Positions 1 through 10,164 are shown, numbered from the stretch's first letter. The stretch: DNA of 64,000 bases from Pseudomonas sp. HOU2 (GCF_040729435.1 NZ_CP160398.1:3844001-3908000), one strand, 5' to 3'. Notes: generated by a model from the letters alone, not told the origin. Numbers and translations: made by a program.

Positions 1-28
1 ACAACCAAAGAATAGATTGTCGATCAGG

Positions 29-38
29 TTGTATACAA
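29..38. promoter_or_regulatory. Palindrome TTGTATACAA upstream of the chemoreceptor gene
   Basis: A perfect 10-bp palindrome lies 50 bp before the chemoreceptor start. It sits inside a wider imperfect dyad, GATTGT (15-20) to ACAATC (35-40). Sites of this shape are typical of GntR-family repressors. The regulator is not in the window, so the assignment is inference. Confidence 0.3.
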
Positions 39-88
39 TCGGCACGGCTGTTGCATTGTTTCGGCCACTTATTCTTTGGGGGTGCTCC

Positions 89-2026
89 ATGCAGTTGTGG
101 CGACGCAGTATTCAATGGCAGCTGATTCTCAGCATGGGCACCGCCCTGCTGGTCAGCATCCTGATCGTGGTTGGCATTTATACCCTGGTGGTCAACCGCC
201 TCGCCCAGAGCTATCTGGTCGAACAAGCGCTGCCGTCGAGCATCGAAGCGACGCGCAACGACATCGAACGCATCCTCGTCCAGCCGCTGACCGCCGCCAA
301 AGACATCGCCAGCAACAGCATGGTGCGCGACTGGCTGGCCTCGGGTGAAGACAGCAGCAAAACAGCGGCCTTCGCGCAGTATCTGGAAGGCATCCGCGCC
401 GAACATAAAGCTTTCACCGCGCTGATCATCGGCACCGAATCCAATCACTACATCACCGAAAAAGGCCTCGACCGCACCCTCAGTCGGGCCAAACCGGCGG
501 ATGCCTGGTTCTATTCCTTCCTCGACAGCCATCAGCCGCGCACCCTGAATATCGACAACGATGGCGCCACCGGAGAATTGGCGCTGTTCATCGACTTGAA
601 GGTCGAACAGGCCGGCAAAGTGGTCGGCGTGGCCGGGCTGGGCCTGAGCATGAACGAGCTGTCGGAGCTGATCCACAATTTCAGCTTTGGCGAGCGCGGC
701 AAGGTCTATCTCGTGCGTTCCGACGGTTTGATCCAGGTCCATCCCGAGGCGCAGTTCAGTGGCAAGCGCACCCTCACGGAGCAGATCGGTGCGTCAGCGG
801 CGCAAGCGGTCATGGGTCAAAAAGTTGCCACCAGCAGTTCCTTCCAGCGCGATGGCGAAGACTTCCTCGCCTTCAGCCTGCCGCTGCGCGATCTGGGCTG
901 GACGCTGGTGGCCGAAGTGCCGCAGTCGCAAATCTACGCCGAAGCCCGCAAGGCGATGTGGATGAGCGGTGGCATCGGTCTGGCGGTGGCGCTTGTCTGC
1001 CTGGCGCTGGTGGTGTGGCTGGCCCAGGGGCTGGTGCGCCCGATTCGTCAGGTAACAGCCGCGCTGGTAGCAATCGGTAGCGGCGGTGGAGATTTGACCC
1101 ATCGGTTAGATTCCAGCCGCGCCGATGAACTGGGCGATCTGGCCCGGGGATTCAACCGTTTCCTCGACAGCCAGCGCGGGCTGATTGGCGAAGTGCTGAC
1201 CACCAGCGAGCGTCTGCGCACAGCAGTCGGCCAAGTGGCGAAAGTGGTGGAAAACACCGCCGAACGCTCCGGGCGCCAGCAGGAAATGACCGACATGGTC
1301 GCCACGGCGGTGCATGAGATGGGCCTGACCGTGCAGGAAATTGCGCAGAACGCCGGCAACGCCGCGCTGGCTTCGCAAACCGCGCGGGATGAAGCGCTGC
1401 AGGCACGGGAAGTGGTCGGCGGCTCGATCCGTCATATAGAAAGCATGTCCGATGAGATTGGCGTGGCGGCCGGCGCGGTCGGTGAGCTGGCGCATCAGGT
1501 GGCGTCGATCGATTCGGTGCTGGCGGTGATTCGCGGGGTATCCGAGCAGACCAACTTGCTGGCGCTCAACGCGGCGATTGAAGCGGCGCGCGCCGGAGAT
1601 ATGGGGCGCGGGTTTGCCGTGGTGGCGGATGAAGTGCGCACTTTGGCGCGCAGGACTCAGGCGTCTACCGATGAAATCCAGCAAATGATCGGCAGCCTCA
1701 AACAAGGCGCCGAGAATGCCGTGTCATCGATGCGCACCGGGCAGGCGGCGACCGGCACCGGGGTTGAATCGAGCCAGCGTACCGGCGCCTCCCTGACCGC
1801 GATCACCGGGCAGGTCGAACGCATCAGTGACATGAACCATCAGGTTGCGACCGCGACGGAAGAACAGTCGGCGGTGACTGAAGAGATCAACCGCAACGTG
1901 CAGGGGATTTCCGATCTGGCCCGGGCCACGGCGGGGGAGGTTCGCGCCTGTCGTGAGGATTGTCAGATGTTGCAGCGGTTGGCGGATGATCTGGCAAGGC
2001 AGATGGGTGGGTTCAAGCTGAGCTAA
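89..2026 (+). CDS. Methyl-accepting chemotaxis protein, double-Cache sensor
   Basis: A membrane chemoreceptor of 645 residues. The first transmembrane helix is at about residues 11-33. A periplasmic sensor of about 255 residues with the layout of a dCache_1 domain follows, then a second helix at about 293-312, a HAMP linker to about 366 and a long helical signalling domain. The hairpin tip ([19 protein letters not shown], then [12 protein letters not shown]) is well conserved, so it should couple to CheA/CheW. There is no C-terminal CheR-binding pentapeptide. ATG 89 is preferred over TTG 17 because it follows a GGGGG stretch and begins right before the first helix. The ligand cannot be read from sequence. 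A purine receptor of the McpH type is one possibility, because P. putida mcpH lies near this chromosomal region (from memory). Confidence 0.9.
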   Translation: MQLWRRSIQWQLILSMGTALLVSILIVVGIYTLVVNRLAQSYLVEQALPSSIEATRNDIERILVQPLTAAKDIASNSMVRDWLASGEDSSKTAAFAQYLEGIRAEHKAFTALIIGTESNHYITEKGLDRTLSRAKPADAWFYSFLDSHQPRTLNIDNDGATGELALFIDLKVEQAGKVVGVAGLGLSMNELSELIHNFSFGERGKVYLVRSDGLIQVHPEAQFSGKRTLTEQIGASAAQAVMGQKVATSSSFQRDGEDFLAFSLPLRDLGWTLVAEVPQSQIYAEARKAMWMSGGIGLAVALVCLALVVWLAQGLVRPIRQVTAALVAIGSGGGDLTHRLDSSRADELGDLARGFNRFLDSQRGLIGEVLTTSERLRTAVGQVAKVVENTAERSGRQQEMTDMVATAVHEMGLTVQEIAQNAGNAALASQTARDEALQAREVVGGSIRHIESMSDEIGVAAGAVGELAHQVASIDSVLAVIRGVSEQTNLLALNAAIEAARAGDMGRGFAVVADEVRTLARRTQASTDEIQQMIGSLKQGAENAVSSMRTGQAATGTGVESSQRTGASLTAITGQVERISDMNHQVATATEEQSAVTEEINRNVQGISDLARATAGEVRACREDCQMLQRLADDLARQMGGFKLS

Positions 2027-2038
2027 AGGATCAAGATC

Positions 2039-2113
2039 AAAAGATCGCAGCCTTCGGCAGCTCCTACATGGGAATGCGTTCCCTGTAGGAGCTGCCGAAG
2101 GCTGCGATCTTTT
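2039..2113. repeat. Family A inverted repeat, likely bidirectional terminator
   Basis: Two near-perfect arms of about 30 bp (AAAAGATCGCAGCCTTCGGC and its complement) face each other around a short loop. The hairpin starts with an A-run and ends in a T-run, so it can terminate transcription on both strands. It lies between the convergent chemoreceptor and acyl-CoA dehydrogenase genes. Related copies are at 13939, 18832 and 51906. Confidence 0.85.
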
Positions 2114-2117
2114 GCTT

Positions 2118-3920
2118 TTAGAACCACCCATCCCGCATCGCCAGGCACGTATCATCCCGCGCCTCCAGCAACGCCAATTCATGATGACAACCCGGCACTT
2201 CCCACGTCAGGAAGTACCGCGCTGCCTGCAACTTGCCCTTATAGAAGTCAGCATCCACCGCATTGCCTTTGGCCAAGCCTTCCTCAGCCCGAATCGCCTG
2301 CTCCAGCCAGCGCCAGCCAATCACCGTGTGCCCGAACACTTTCAGGTACAGCGCCGAATTCGCCAGGCTGCTGTTGACCTTGCCCTGCGCCAGATCGGTC
2401 AGCAAACCAATGGTCACCGTTTGCAGGCGCGCCACCAGTTGCTCCAGTGGCTCACGCAATGCCGTTAACGATTCGTACGCGGTCGCGCGCTCGGCGGTGT
2501 TGGCGATCAGACGGATCAATTGCTTGAGACCCGCGCCGCCGTTCTGCGCCAGTTTGCGCCCAAGCAAGTCCAGCGACTGGATACCGTGGGTGCCTTCGTG
2601 GATCGGGTTCAAACGGTTGTCGCGGTAATACTGCTCCACCGGATACTCACGGGTGTAACCGTGACCGCCGAGAATCTGGATCGCCAGTTCGTTGGCCTTC
2701 AGGCAGAACTCCGACGGCCAGGATTTGACGATCGGCGTCAGCAAGTCCAGCAGCTCATGGGCCTGTTTGCGCTCGGCTTCGGTTTCCAGCGTGGTGGTGT
2801 CATCGAACAGCCGCGCCGCGTACAAACCGAGATCGAAGGCACCCTCGACGTAGGACTTTTGCGTCAGCAGCATGCGTCTGACATCGGCGTGCTGAATGAT
2901 CGCTACCGGCGCCGTGCTCGGATCCTTGCTGTCCGGCACTCGGCCTTGCGGGCGTTCGCGGGCATATTCCAGCGAGTACAGGTAGCCGGCGTAACCGAGC
3001 ATCACCGCGCCCATGCCGACGCCGATCCGCGCCTCATTCATCATCTGGAACATATAGCTCAAGCCATGGTGCGGCTTGCCCACCAGATAGCCGACACACT
3101 CGCCGTTATCGCCGAAGTTCAGTGCCGTGGAGGTGGTGCCGCGCCAGCCCATCTTGTGGAACAAACCGGCCAGCAGCACATCGTTGCGCTGGCCGAGGCT
3201 GCCGTCAGCGTTGACCAGAAACTTCGGCACGATGAACAGCGAAATTCCCTTCACCCCCGGCGGAGCGTCCGGCAGCTTGGCCAGAACCATGTGCACGATG
3301 TTTTCCGACAGCGGGTGATCGCCGCCGGAAATGAAGATCTTGTTGCCCTTGAGGCGATAAGTGCCGTCGGGCGCCGGCTCGGCGCGGGTACGGATATCCG
3401 ACAGCGAGGAGCCGGCGTGGGGTTCGGTGAGGGCCATGGTGCCGAAGAAGCGGCCGTCGATCATCGGTTGCAGGAAGCGCTGTTTCTGCTCGGCGCTGCC
3501 AAAACTTTCGATCAGGTTGGCCGCGCCCATGGTCAGGAACGGGTAGGACGTGGTCGCCGCGTTCGCCGCTTGAAAGTGCGCGAAGCACGCTTGCGACAGC
3601 AACGTCGGCAGTTGCATGCCGCCGGCTTCGAAGCTGCGCGCGGCATTGAGGAAGCCGGCCTCGAGGAATGCGTCCACCGCCGGTTTCACTTCCGGGATCA
3701 GAACCGCCTGACTATTTTCGTAGCGCGGCTCGTTCTCGTCGCCCTTGCGGTTGTGCGGCGCGAAGTATTTCTCGGCAATGCTGCGCGCAGTGCCAATGGC
3801 CGCGTCGAAAGTCTCGCGGTTGTGTTCGGCAAAGCGCTCACGCCGGGTCAGGCCCTCGGCATCGAGGACTTCGTACAGCTCGAAAGCCAGATTACGGGAA
3901 CTGAGCAACGTCTCGGACAT
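2118..3920 (-). CDS. Acyl-CoA dehydrogenase, 600-residue type with C-terminal extension
   Basis: An FAD-dependent acyl-CoA dehydrogenase, longer than the usual 380 residues, as in the DmdC/AcdH-like group that carries an extra C-terminal domain. Visible motifs are the FAD/substrate-loop region MALTEPHAGSSLSDIRTRA, the segment NEARIGVGMGAVMLGYAGYL, and the C-terminal ILGGHGYTREYPVEQYYRD with its catalytic-region surroundings. It probably acts in fatty acid or related acyl-CoA oxidation in the cytoplasm; the chain length is unknown. The start is the ATG at 3918-3920. It is a single gene, convergent with the chemoreceptor. PAO1 has a homologue next to rlmJ (about PA5020), which fits conserved synteny. 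Confidence 0.9.
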   Translation of the reverse strand: MSETLLSSRNLAFELYEVLDAEGLTRRERFAEHNRETFDAAIGTARSIAEKYFAPHNRKGDENEPRYENSQAVLIPEVKPAVDAFLEAGFLNAARSFEAGGMQLPTLLSQACFAHFQAANAATTSYPFLTMGAANLIESFGSAEQKQRFLQPMIDGRFFGTMALTEPHAGSSLSDIRTRAEPAPDGTYRLKGNKIFISGGDHPLSENIVHMVLAKLPDAPPGVKGISLFIVPKFLVNADGSLGQRNDVLLAGLFHKMGWRGTTSTALNFGDNGECVGYLVGKPHHGLSYMFQMMNEARIGVGMGAVMLGYAGYLYSLEYARERPQGRVPDSKDPSTAPVAIIQHADVRRMLLTQKSYVEGAFDLGLYAARLFDDTTTLETEAERKQAHELLDLLTPIVKSWPSEFCLKANELAIQILGGHGYTREYPVEQYYRDNRLNPIHEGTHGIQSLDLLGRKLAQNGGAGLKQLIRLIANTAERATAYESLTALREPLEQLVARLQTVTIGLLTDLAQGKVNSSLANSALYLKVFGHTVIGWRWLEQAIRAEEGLAKGNAVDADFYKGKLQAARYFLTWEVPGCHHELALLEARDDTCLAMRDGWF

Positions 3921-4038
3921 GGCGGCCTACCTGAAATTTGGGGTTGGGCCGAGTCTAGGCTGCCTGATAAAGGCTGAATACGATGATTGATGACGGTGAT
4001 GTTGGGGCCCATCAAGAACTTTGCAAACACCAAAACCA

Positions 4039-4130
4039 CTGTGGGAGCTGGCTTGCCAGCGATGGCGGCAGATCAGTTAGCATTAATGCTGGCTGACACA
4101 TCGCTATCGCTGGCAAGCCAGCTCCCACAG
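4039..4130. repeat. REPIN, family B
   Basis: Arms beginning CTGTGGGAGCTGGCTTGCCA and ending with its complement flank a spacer of about 40 bp. This is the doublet form of a Pseudomonas REP sequence. It lies between the acyl-CoA dehydrogenase and the 3' end of putA. A second copy is at 10165. Confidence 0.85.
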
Positions 4131-4141
4131 GGTCTGGCGTA

Positions 4142-4166
4142 CCGGGCAGCCATTGCGGCTGCCCGG
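4142..4166 (-). terminator. Hairpin after putA
   Basis: CCGGGCAGCC, a 5-base loop and GGCTGCCCGG form a perfect 10-bp GC-rich stem starting 10 bp after the putA stop. No clear T-tract follows on the minus strand, so it may act as a 3'-end stabiliser or a weak terminator. Confidence 0.5.
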
Positions 4167-4175
4167 GTATCGGTA

Positions 4176-7100
4176 TTAACCGATAGTCATCAGGCTGGCA
4201 TTACCACCCGCCGCCGCCGTGTTGACGCTCAACGCCCGCTCGATCACCAGACGCTCCAGCGCAATGTTGGTCTCGCCCTGGGACAGGCCCTGAACCCCGA
4301 CAATCGCACCGGCACGCTTGGCAATCTGCTGGCACACGCCACGCAACTGGTCGGAATGGCCGTGATGCAGCACCGCATCAAACACCACTTCATCCTTGTG
4401 CCAGTCGGCAACCCGTTTGATCCGCGCCTGAACGTCCTTCGGCAGGCGTGCGAACAATGCCTTGCTGATGTCGGACTCCGGCCATACCGCCGAACCACCG
4501 ACCGCCAATACCGCCGCCAGTTGGGTCAGCAGATCGCCTTCTACTTCCGCCAGGCACAGCACGTGTTCACGCGGCAGGATCGCGTAGCTGTTCTTCTCGC
4601 CGGTCGGGCCGGCCAGCACACGGGTGATGCCGCTTTGCGACTGGGCGGCGTACTGCACGCACAGGGCGCTCAGTTCGGCGTACTGGTTGCTCTCGGCCCA
4701 GGCCTTGAAAGCGTTCAGCGGTTTGCTCATGGCCTCACGCAGACGCACGTCCGGGGCGACGAGCGCATCACCGCGAGCGAAGGATTGTTCGATGGCGTCA
4801 GTAGGACGCGTCGACAGCAAACGGTACAGGTACAGCGGACCACCGGCCTTCGGACCAGTACCCGACAGGCCTTCGCCGCCGAATGGCTGCACGCCGACCA
4901 CGGCACCGACGATGTTGCGGTTGACGTAGACGTTACCGGCGTTGACGTTGTCGATCACCTTGGCGATGGTCTCGTCGATACGGGTGTGCACGCCGAGGGT
5001 CAGGCCATAACCGGACGCATTGATCTGGCCGATCAACTGGTCGATGTCCTTGCGCTTGTAGCGCACCACGTGCAACACCGGGCCGAAGATCTCGCGTTGC
5101 AGCTCGTCGAAGCTTTCCAGCTCGATCAGGGTCGGCATGACGAAGGTGCCGCGTTTGACTTCTTCGCTGTCAGCGATAGCCACCTGATAGACGCTGCGAC
5201 CTTTATCGCGCATGCCCTGGATGTGCTTGTCGATGCCGGCCTTGGCTTCGGCGTCGATCACCGGGCCAATGTCCACGGACAGGCGCTCAGGGTTGCCGAG
5301 GCGGCTTTCAGCCATCGCGCCTTTGAGCATTTCGATGACACGGTCTGCGGAATCTTCCTGCAGGCACAGTACGCGCAGGGCCGAGCAACGCTGACCGGCG
5401 CTGTCGAAGGCCGAGGACACCACGTCGATTACCACTTGTTCGGTCAGCGCCGAAGAATCGACGATCATCGCGTTCTGCCCGCCGGTTTCGGCGATCAGCG
5501 GAATCGGACGGCCCTGGCTGTCGAGACGGCCAGCGATGTTGCGTTGCAGCAGGCGCGCGACTTCGGTGGAACCGGTGAACATCACGCCTTTGACGCGCTC
5601 ATCACCGACCAGACCGGCACCGACGGTTTCACCGCGACCCGGCAGCAGTTGCAGCACGCCTTCGGGAATCCCGGCTTCCAGCAGCAAGCGCACGGCTTGC
5701 GCGGCGACTAGCGGAGTCTGCTCAGCCGGTTTGGCCAGTACCGGGTTACCGGCGGCCAGTGCGGCAGCGACCTGACCACTGAAGATGGCCAGCGGGAAGT
5801 TCCACGGGCTGATGCACACCACCGGGCCCAGTGGGCGGTGGGCGTCATTGCTGAAATCATTGCGCGCCTGCACCGCGTAGTAACGCAGGAAATCGACCGC
5901 TTCACGCACTTCGGCGATGGCGTTGGCGAAGGTCTTGCCGGCTTCACGGGCCAGCAGGCCCATCAGCGGCTGGATCTCGCCTTCCATCAGGTCGGCGGCA
6001 CGCTCCAGAATCGCCGCGCGCTCGGCTGGCGGGGTGGCCTGCCAGATTGGCGCAGCATTGAGTGCGCACTGGATCGCGTTGTCGACGTCTTCGACGGTAG
6101 CTTCCTGCACATGGCCGACCACGTCGCGGTGATCCGCCGGGTTCAGCACTGGCGCCGGGGCTTCGTTGCTGGAATCGCAACCGAGCATCGGCGCGGCTTT
6201 CCAGTTGTTGTGCGCAGTGGCGAGCAGGGCGCAGGACAGCGAGGCCAGACGATGTTCGTTGGCCATGTCGATACCGGCGGAGTTGGCGCGCTCGGCGCCG
6301 TACAGGTCACGCGGCAGCGGAATGCGTGGGTGCGGCAGGCCGAAACCACCTTCTACGGTCGCCATCTGCTCGATCTGCGCCACCGGATCGGCCACCAGCT
6401 CCTGAATCGAAATCGACTGGTCGGCGATGCGGTTGACGAACGAGGTGTTCGCGCCGTTTTCCAGCAGACGACGTACCAGGTACGCCAGCAGGGTTTCGTG
6501 GGTGCCGACCGGTGCGTACACGCGGCACGGACGGTTCAGCTTGCCTTCGGAAACTTTACCTACAACCTGCTCGTAGAGCGGTTCGCCCATGCCGTGCAGG
6601 CACTGGAATTCGTACTGGCCCGGGTAATAGTTCTGACCGGCAATGTGATAAATCGCCGACAGGGTGTGGGCGTTGTGCGTGGCGAATTGCGGGTAGATGA
6701 CTTCCGGCACCGACAGCAGTTTGCGCGCGCAGGCGATGTAGGAAACGTCGGTGTACACCTTGCGGGTGTAGACCGGATAGCCCTCCAGGCCTTCGACCTG
6801 GGCGCGTTTGATTTCGCTGTCCCAGTATGCACCTTTCACCAGACGGATCATCAGGCGATGACGGCTGCGGCGGGCCAGATCGATCACGTAGTCGATCACG
6901 TACGGGCAGCGCTTCTGGTAAGCCTGAATCACGAAGCCGATGCCGTTCCAGCCGGTCAGTTGCGGTTCGAAGCACAGGCGCTCGAGCAGGTCCAGCGACA
7001 GCTCCAGACGGTCGGCTTCTTCGGCGTCGATGTTCAGGCCGATGTCGTATTGCTTGGCCAGCAGGGTCAGCGACAGCAGACGCGGGTACAGCTCGTCCAT

Positions 7101-8129
7101 CACGCGCTCGTACTGCGCACGGCTGTAACGCGGGTGCAGGGCCGAGAGCTTGATGGAAATGCCCGGGCCTTCATAAATCCCACGGCCGTGGGAGGCTTTG
7201 CCGATCGAGTGGATGGCTTGTTCGTACGACGCCAGGTACTTCTGCGCGTCGTGTTCGGTGAGTGCCGCTTCACCGAGCATGTCGTAGGAATAGCGGAAGC
7301 CCTTGGCTTCGAACTTGCTCGCGTTGGCCAGTGCTTCGGCGATGGTTTCGCCGGTGACGAACTGCTCGCCCATCAGACGCATGGCCATGTCGACGCCCTT
7401 GCGGATCATCGGCTCGCCGCTCTTGCCGATGATTCGGCTCAGCGACGAAGTCAGGCCGGCTTCGTTGTGGGTCGACACCAGTTTGCCTGTCAGCAGCAGA
7501 CCCCAAGTGGCGGCGTTGACGAACAGCGACGGGCTGTTGCCCAGGTGTGGCTGCCAGTTGCCGGTGCTGATCTTGTCGCGGATCAGTGCATCGCGAGTGC
7601 CTTTGTCCGGGATACGCAGCAGTGCTTCGGCCAGGCACATCAGTGCCACGCCTTCCTGGGACGACAGCGAAAATTCCTGCAGGAGACCCTGAACAATGCC
7701 TGCACGACCGCCGGCACTTTTCTGGTTACGCAGTTTTTCCGCGATGGTCGCAGCGAGTTTGTTGGTGGCGTCGGCCATCGGTGACGGCAGGCGCGCCTGC
7801 TCGATCAGCATTGGCACCACTTCCGGCTCAGGGCGACGGTAGGCAGCGGTGATCGAGGCGCGCAGTACCGATTGCGGCAGGATGCTTTCAGCGAATTCAA
7901 GGAAGCACTGGTGGGCGTGATCGGTATGGACTTCACCGGCATCGTCGGTGTCTTTGGCGGTCAAGCCGTTCAGCTCGGTCAGGGTTGCACCACCCTCGAG
8001 TTTTTCCAGGTAATTGAAAATTGCCTGCTTGATCAGCCAGTGCGGTGTGCGATCAATCGAGGTCGCGGCAGCCTTCAGGCGCTCGCGGGTCGGGTCATCG
8101 AGTTTGACCCCAAGGGTGGTGGTAGCCAT
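4176..8129 (-). CDS. putA: Trifunctional proline dehydrogenase / P5C dehydrogenase / repressor
   Basis: Oxidises proline to glutamate in two coupled steps and represses the put genes when proline is absent. The 1317-residue length matches E. coli PutA (1320). Residues 1-47 form a ribbon-helix-helix DNA-binding domain (TTTLGVKLDDPTRERLKAAA). A proline dehydrogenase barrel covers about 260-570, with YEGPGISIKLSALHPRY and RLVKGAYWDSEIK. An aldehyde dehydrogenase module covers about 650-1110, with ETGGQNAMIVDSS and the catalytic Cys in SAGQRCSALR. ATG 8129 is chosen over the in-frame ATG 36 bp upstream because it follows an AGGA-type site and begins directly at the DNA-binding domain. It is divergent from putP, with seven PutA-type hexamers between them. 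Confidence 0.97.
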   Translation of the reverse strand: MATTTLGVKLDDPTRERLKAAATSIDRTPHWLIKQAIFNYLEKLEGGATLTELNGLTAKDTDDAGEVHTDHAHQCFLEFAESILPQSVLRASITAAYRRPEPEVVPMLIEQARLPSPMADATNKLAATIAEKLRNQKSAGGRAGIVQGLLQEFSLSSQEGVALMCLAEALLRIPDKGTRDALIRDKISTGNWQPHLGNSPSLFVNAATWGLLLTGKLVSTHNEAGLTSSLSRIIGKSGEPMIRKGVDMAMRLMGEQFVTGETIAEALANASKFEAKGFRYSYDMLGEAALTEHDAQKYLASYEQAIHSIGKASHGRGIYEGPGISIKLSALHPRYSRAQYERVMDELYPRLLSLTLLAKQYDIGLNIDAEEADRLELSLDLLERLCFEPQLTGWNGIGFVIQAYQKRCPYVIDYVIDLARRSRHRLMIRLVKGAYWDSEIKRAQVEGLEGYPVYTRKVYTDVSYIACARKLLSVPEVIYPQFATHNAHTLSAIYHIAGQNYYPGQYEFQCLHGMGEPLYEQVVGKVSEGKLNRPCRVYAPVGTHETLLAYLVRRLLENGANTSFVNRIADQSISIQELVADPVAQIEQMATVEGGFGLPHPRIPLPRDLYGAERANSAGIDMANEHRLASLSCALLATAHNNWKAAPMLGCDSSNEAPAPVLNPADHRDVVGHVQEATVEDVDNAIQCALNAAPIWQATPPAERAAILERAADLMEGEIQPLMGLLAREAGKTFANAIAEVREAVDFLRYYAVQARNDFSNDAHRPLGPVVCISPWNFPLAIFSGQVAAALAAGNPVLAKPAEQTPLVAAQAVRLLLEAGIPEGVLQLLPGRGETVGAGLVGDERVKGVMFTGSTEVARLLQRNIAGRLDSQGRPIPLIAETGGQNAMIVDSSALTEQVVIDVVSSAFDSAGQRCSALRVLCLQEDSADRVIEMLKGAMAESRLGNPERLSVDIGPVIDAEAKAGIDKHIQGMRDKGRSVYQVAIADSEEVKRGTFVMPTLIELESFDELQREIFGPVLHVVRYKRKDIDQLIGQINASGYGLTLGVHTRIDETIAKVIDNVNAGNVYVNRNIVGAVVGVQPFGGEGLSGTGPKAGGPLYLYRLLSTRPTDAIEQSFARGDALVAPDVRLREAMSKPLNAFKAWAESNQYAELSALCVQYAAQSQSGITRVLAGPTGEKNSYAILPREHVLCLAEVEGDLLTQLAAVLAVGGSAVWPESDISKALFARLPKDVQARIKRVADWHKDEVVFDAVLHHGHSDQLRGVCQQIAKRAGAIVGVQGLSQGETNIALERLVIERALSVNTAAAGGNASLMTIG

Positions 8130-8201
8130 ATTTTTATCCTCATGGTTGCCACAGTTGCGTGGCATCAGCTGGCGGCAAGATTAGCCGTGCGCCGGAAGAG
8201 G

Positions 8202-8559
8202 TGCAACCGGGTGCAACCCTTTTTTTGTCGGAAAAATAAACGCTTCGTCAGGAATTATTTTCTGGTACTGAAGTGCCGCTCCTGCTTGGTGCTTTTACTT
8301 CTAGCAGAGCAACGCAACTGCGCTAAAAGGGAGCAAAAACGGCGTATTTATCGGTATATCCGACTAGGTGCAACTTAATCGCCAGAAACTGGTTGCACCT
8401 TTTTTACTTTGTTGCATAGCATTCGCGCCCAAGGTGCAACCGGGAATAACCGGTGCATCGGCTGGTGGCTTTCCTGGGGAAACATCAGTCCTAAATGCGC
8501 GGGATCCCGTTTCGTCTGCCAAACGTCGTCGTTTGTGGACGATCAATCACCGCTGCAAC
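8202..8559. promoter_or_regulatory. putA-putP control region with seven GTTGCA hexamers
   Basis: The 457-bp divergent intergenic region (8130-8586) carries seven exact GTTGCA/TGCAAC words at 8202-8207, 8212-8217, 8369-8374, 8392-8397, 8411-8416, 8435-8440 and 8554-8559. About 0.2 would be expected by chance. GTTGCA is the hexamer bound by the PutA ribbon-helix-helix domain in E. coli. The first pair is 10 bp apart in the same orientation, one helical turn, near putA. The cluster of four lies in the middle, and the last site is 28 bp before putP. Confidence 0.8.
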
Positions 8560-8586
8560 ATAAAAACAAAGCCAGGGCGTAACTTA

Positions 8587-10071
8587 ATGAGCGTAAGCAA
8601 TCCAACACTGATCACGTTCGTGATCTACATCGCAGCAATGGTGCTGATCGGCTTCATGGCCTATCGCTCCACCAACAACCTTTCCGACTACATTCTTGGC
8701 GGCCGCAGCCTCGGCAGCGTCGTCACGGCTCTGTCTGCCGGTGCTTCCGACATGAGTGGCTGGTTGTTGATGGGCCTGCCGGGTGCCATCTACATGTCCG
8801 GTCTGTCCGAAAGCTGGATCGCCATCGGCCTGATCGTCGGCGCCTACCTGAACTGGCTGTTCGTCGCCGGCCGTCTGCGCGTGCAGACCGAGCACAACGG
8901 TGATGCGCTGACCCTGCCGGACTATTTCTCCAGCCGTTTCGAAGACAAGAGCGGCCTGCTGCGCATCATCTCGGCGGTGGTGATTCTGGTGTTCTTCACC
9001 ATTTACTGCGCTTCCGGCATCGTGGCCGGCGCCCGTCTGTTCGAAAGCACCTTCGGCATGTCCTACGAGACGGCGCTGTGGGCCGGTGCTGCGGCGACGA
9101 TTGCCTACACCTTCGTCGGCGGTTTCCTCGCGGTGAGCTGGACTGACACCGTACAAGCCACGCTGATGATCTTCGCCCTGCTGCTGACGCCGATCATCGT
9201 GCTACTGGCCACCGGTGGCGTCGATACCACGTTCCTGGCCATCGAAGCTCAGGACCCGAGCAACTTCGACATGCTCAAGGGCACCACCTTCATCGGCATC
9301 ATCTCGCTGATGGGCTGGGGTCTGGGTTACTTCGGTCAACCGCACATCCTTGCGCGCTTCATGGCTGCTGACTCGGTGAAGTCGATTGCCAACGCCCGTC
9401 GCATCTCCATGACCTGGATGATCCTGTGCCTGGGCGGCACCGTCGCCGTGGGCTTCTTCGGTATCGCCTACTTCTCGGCGCACCCGGAAGTGGCCGGTCC
9501 GGTGACCGAGAACCACGAGCGGGTATTCATCGAGCTGGCGAAAATCCTCTTCAACCCATGGGTGGCCGGTGTCCTGCTGTCGGCGATTCTCGCCGCTGTG
9601 ATGAGCACCCTGAGCTGCCAGTTGCTGGTGTGCTCGAGCGCCCTGACCGAAGACTTCTACAAAACCTTCCTGCGCAAATCCGCTTCCCAGGTGGAACTGG
9701 TGTGGGTCGGTCGCGCGATGGTATTGCTGGTGGCGCTGATCGCTATCGCCATGGCCGCCAACCCGGAAAACCGCGTACTGGGCCTGGTGTCCTACGCCTG
9801 GGCCGGTTTCGGTGCCGCGTTCGGCCCAGTGGTGCTGATCTCGGTGATCTGGAAAGACATGACCCGCAACGGCGCACTGGCCGGCATCCTGGTCGGCGCG
9901 ATCACCGTGGTGGTGTGGAAGCATTTCGAGGTGATGGGTCTGTACGAAATCATCCCGGGCTTCATCTTCGCCAGCCTGGCGATCTACATCGTCAGCAAAA
10001 TGGGCGAGCCAACCAAAGGCATGGTGCAGCGCTTCGAAGCGGCGGAAAAAGATTTCCACCTGAACAAGTGA
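8587..10071 (+). CDS. putP: Sodium/proline symporter
   Basis: An inner-membrane importer of the SSS family that couples Na+ entry to proline uptake and supplies PutA. The 494 residues contain about 13 hydrophobic segments. Visible family motifs include GGRSLGSVVTALSAGASDMS near residue 40, with the Na+ and substrate residues of this loop, and the segment GWGLGYFGQPHILARFMA. ATG 8587 gives the usual PutP N-terminus and length. The open frame continues upstream through the operator cluster, but that part is not needed. It is divergent from putA and presumably repressed by PutA. Confidence 0.96.
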   Translation: MSVSNPTLITFVIYIAAMVLIGFMAYRSTNNLSDYILGGRSLGSVVTALSAGASDMSGWLLMGLPGAIYMSGLSESWIAIGLIVGAYLNWLFVAGRLRVQTEHNGDALTLPDYFSSRFEDKSGLLRIISAVVILVFFTIYCASGIVAGARLFESTFGMSYETALWAGAAATIAYTFVGGFLAVSWTDTVQATLMIFALLLTPIIVLLATGGVDTTFLAIEAQDPSNFDMLKGTTFIGIISLMGWGLGYFGQPHILARFMAADSVKSIANARRISMTWMILCLGGTVAVGFFGIAYFSAHPEVAGPVTENHERVFIELAKILFNPWVAGVLLSAILAAVMSTLSCQLLVCSSALTEDFYKTFLRKSASQVELVWVGRAMVLLVALIAIAMAANPENRVLGLVSYAWAGFGAAFGPVVLISVIWKDMTRNGALAGILVGAITVVVWKHFEVMGLYEIIPGFIFASLAIYIVSKMGEPTKGMVQRFEAAEKDFHLNK

Positions 10072-10092
10072 TGCACTGAGCTGCGGCTCACA

Positions 10093-10134
10093 GAAAAACG
10101 GCCCGTTTCCTACAAGGAGGCGGGCCGTTTTTTA
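10093..10134 (+). terminator. Rho-independent terminator of putP
   Basis: AAAAACGGCCCG and CGGGCCGTTTTTT form a GC-rich stem followed by a run of T, 21 bp after the putP stop. A-runs on the other side could let it work in both directions. Confidence 0.88.
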
Positions 10135-10164
10135 TGTCTGTGATTTCTCAAGAACATGGAGAAC

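Noticed and set aside
3987..7784. Two long plus-strand open frames (574 and 648 codons) opposite putA
   Set aside because: They are rich in His, Gln and Arg as expected from the reverse complement of GC-rich codons, with no family features, and putA is intact.
8368..8586. A 73-residue N-terminal extension of putP
   Set aside because: It would translate the operator cluster, has no hydrophobic or conserved pattern, and PutP of normal length starts at 8587.
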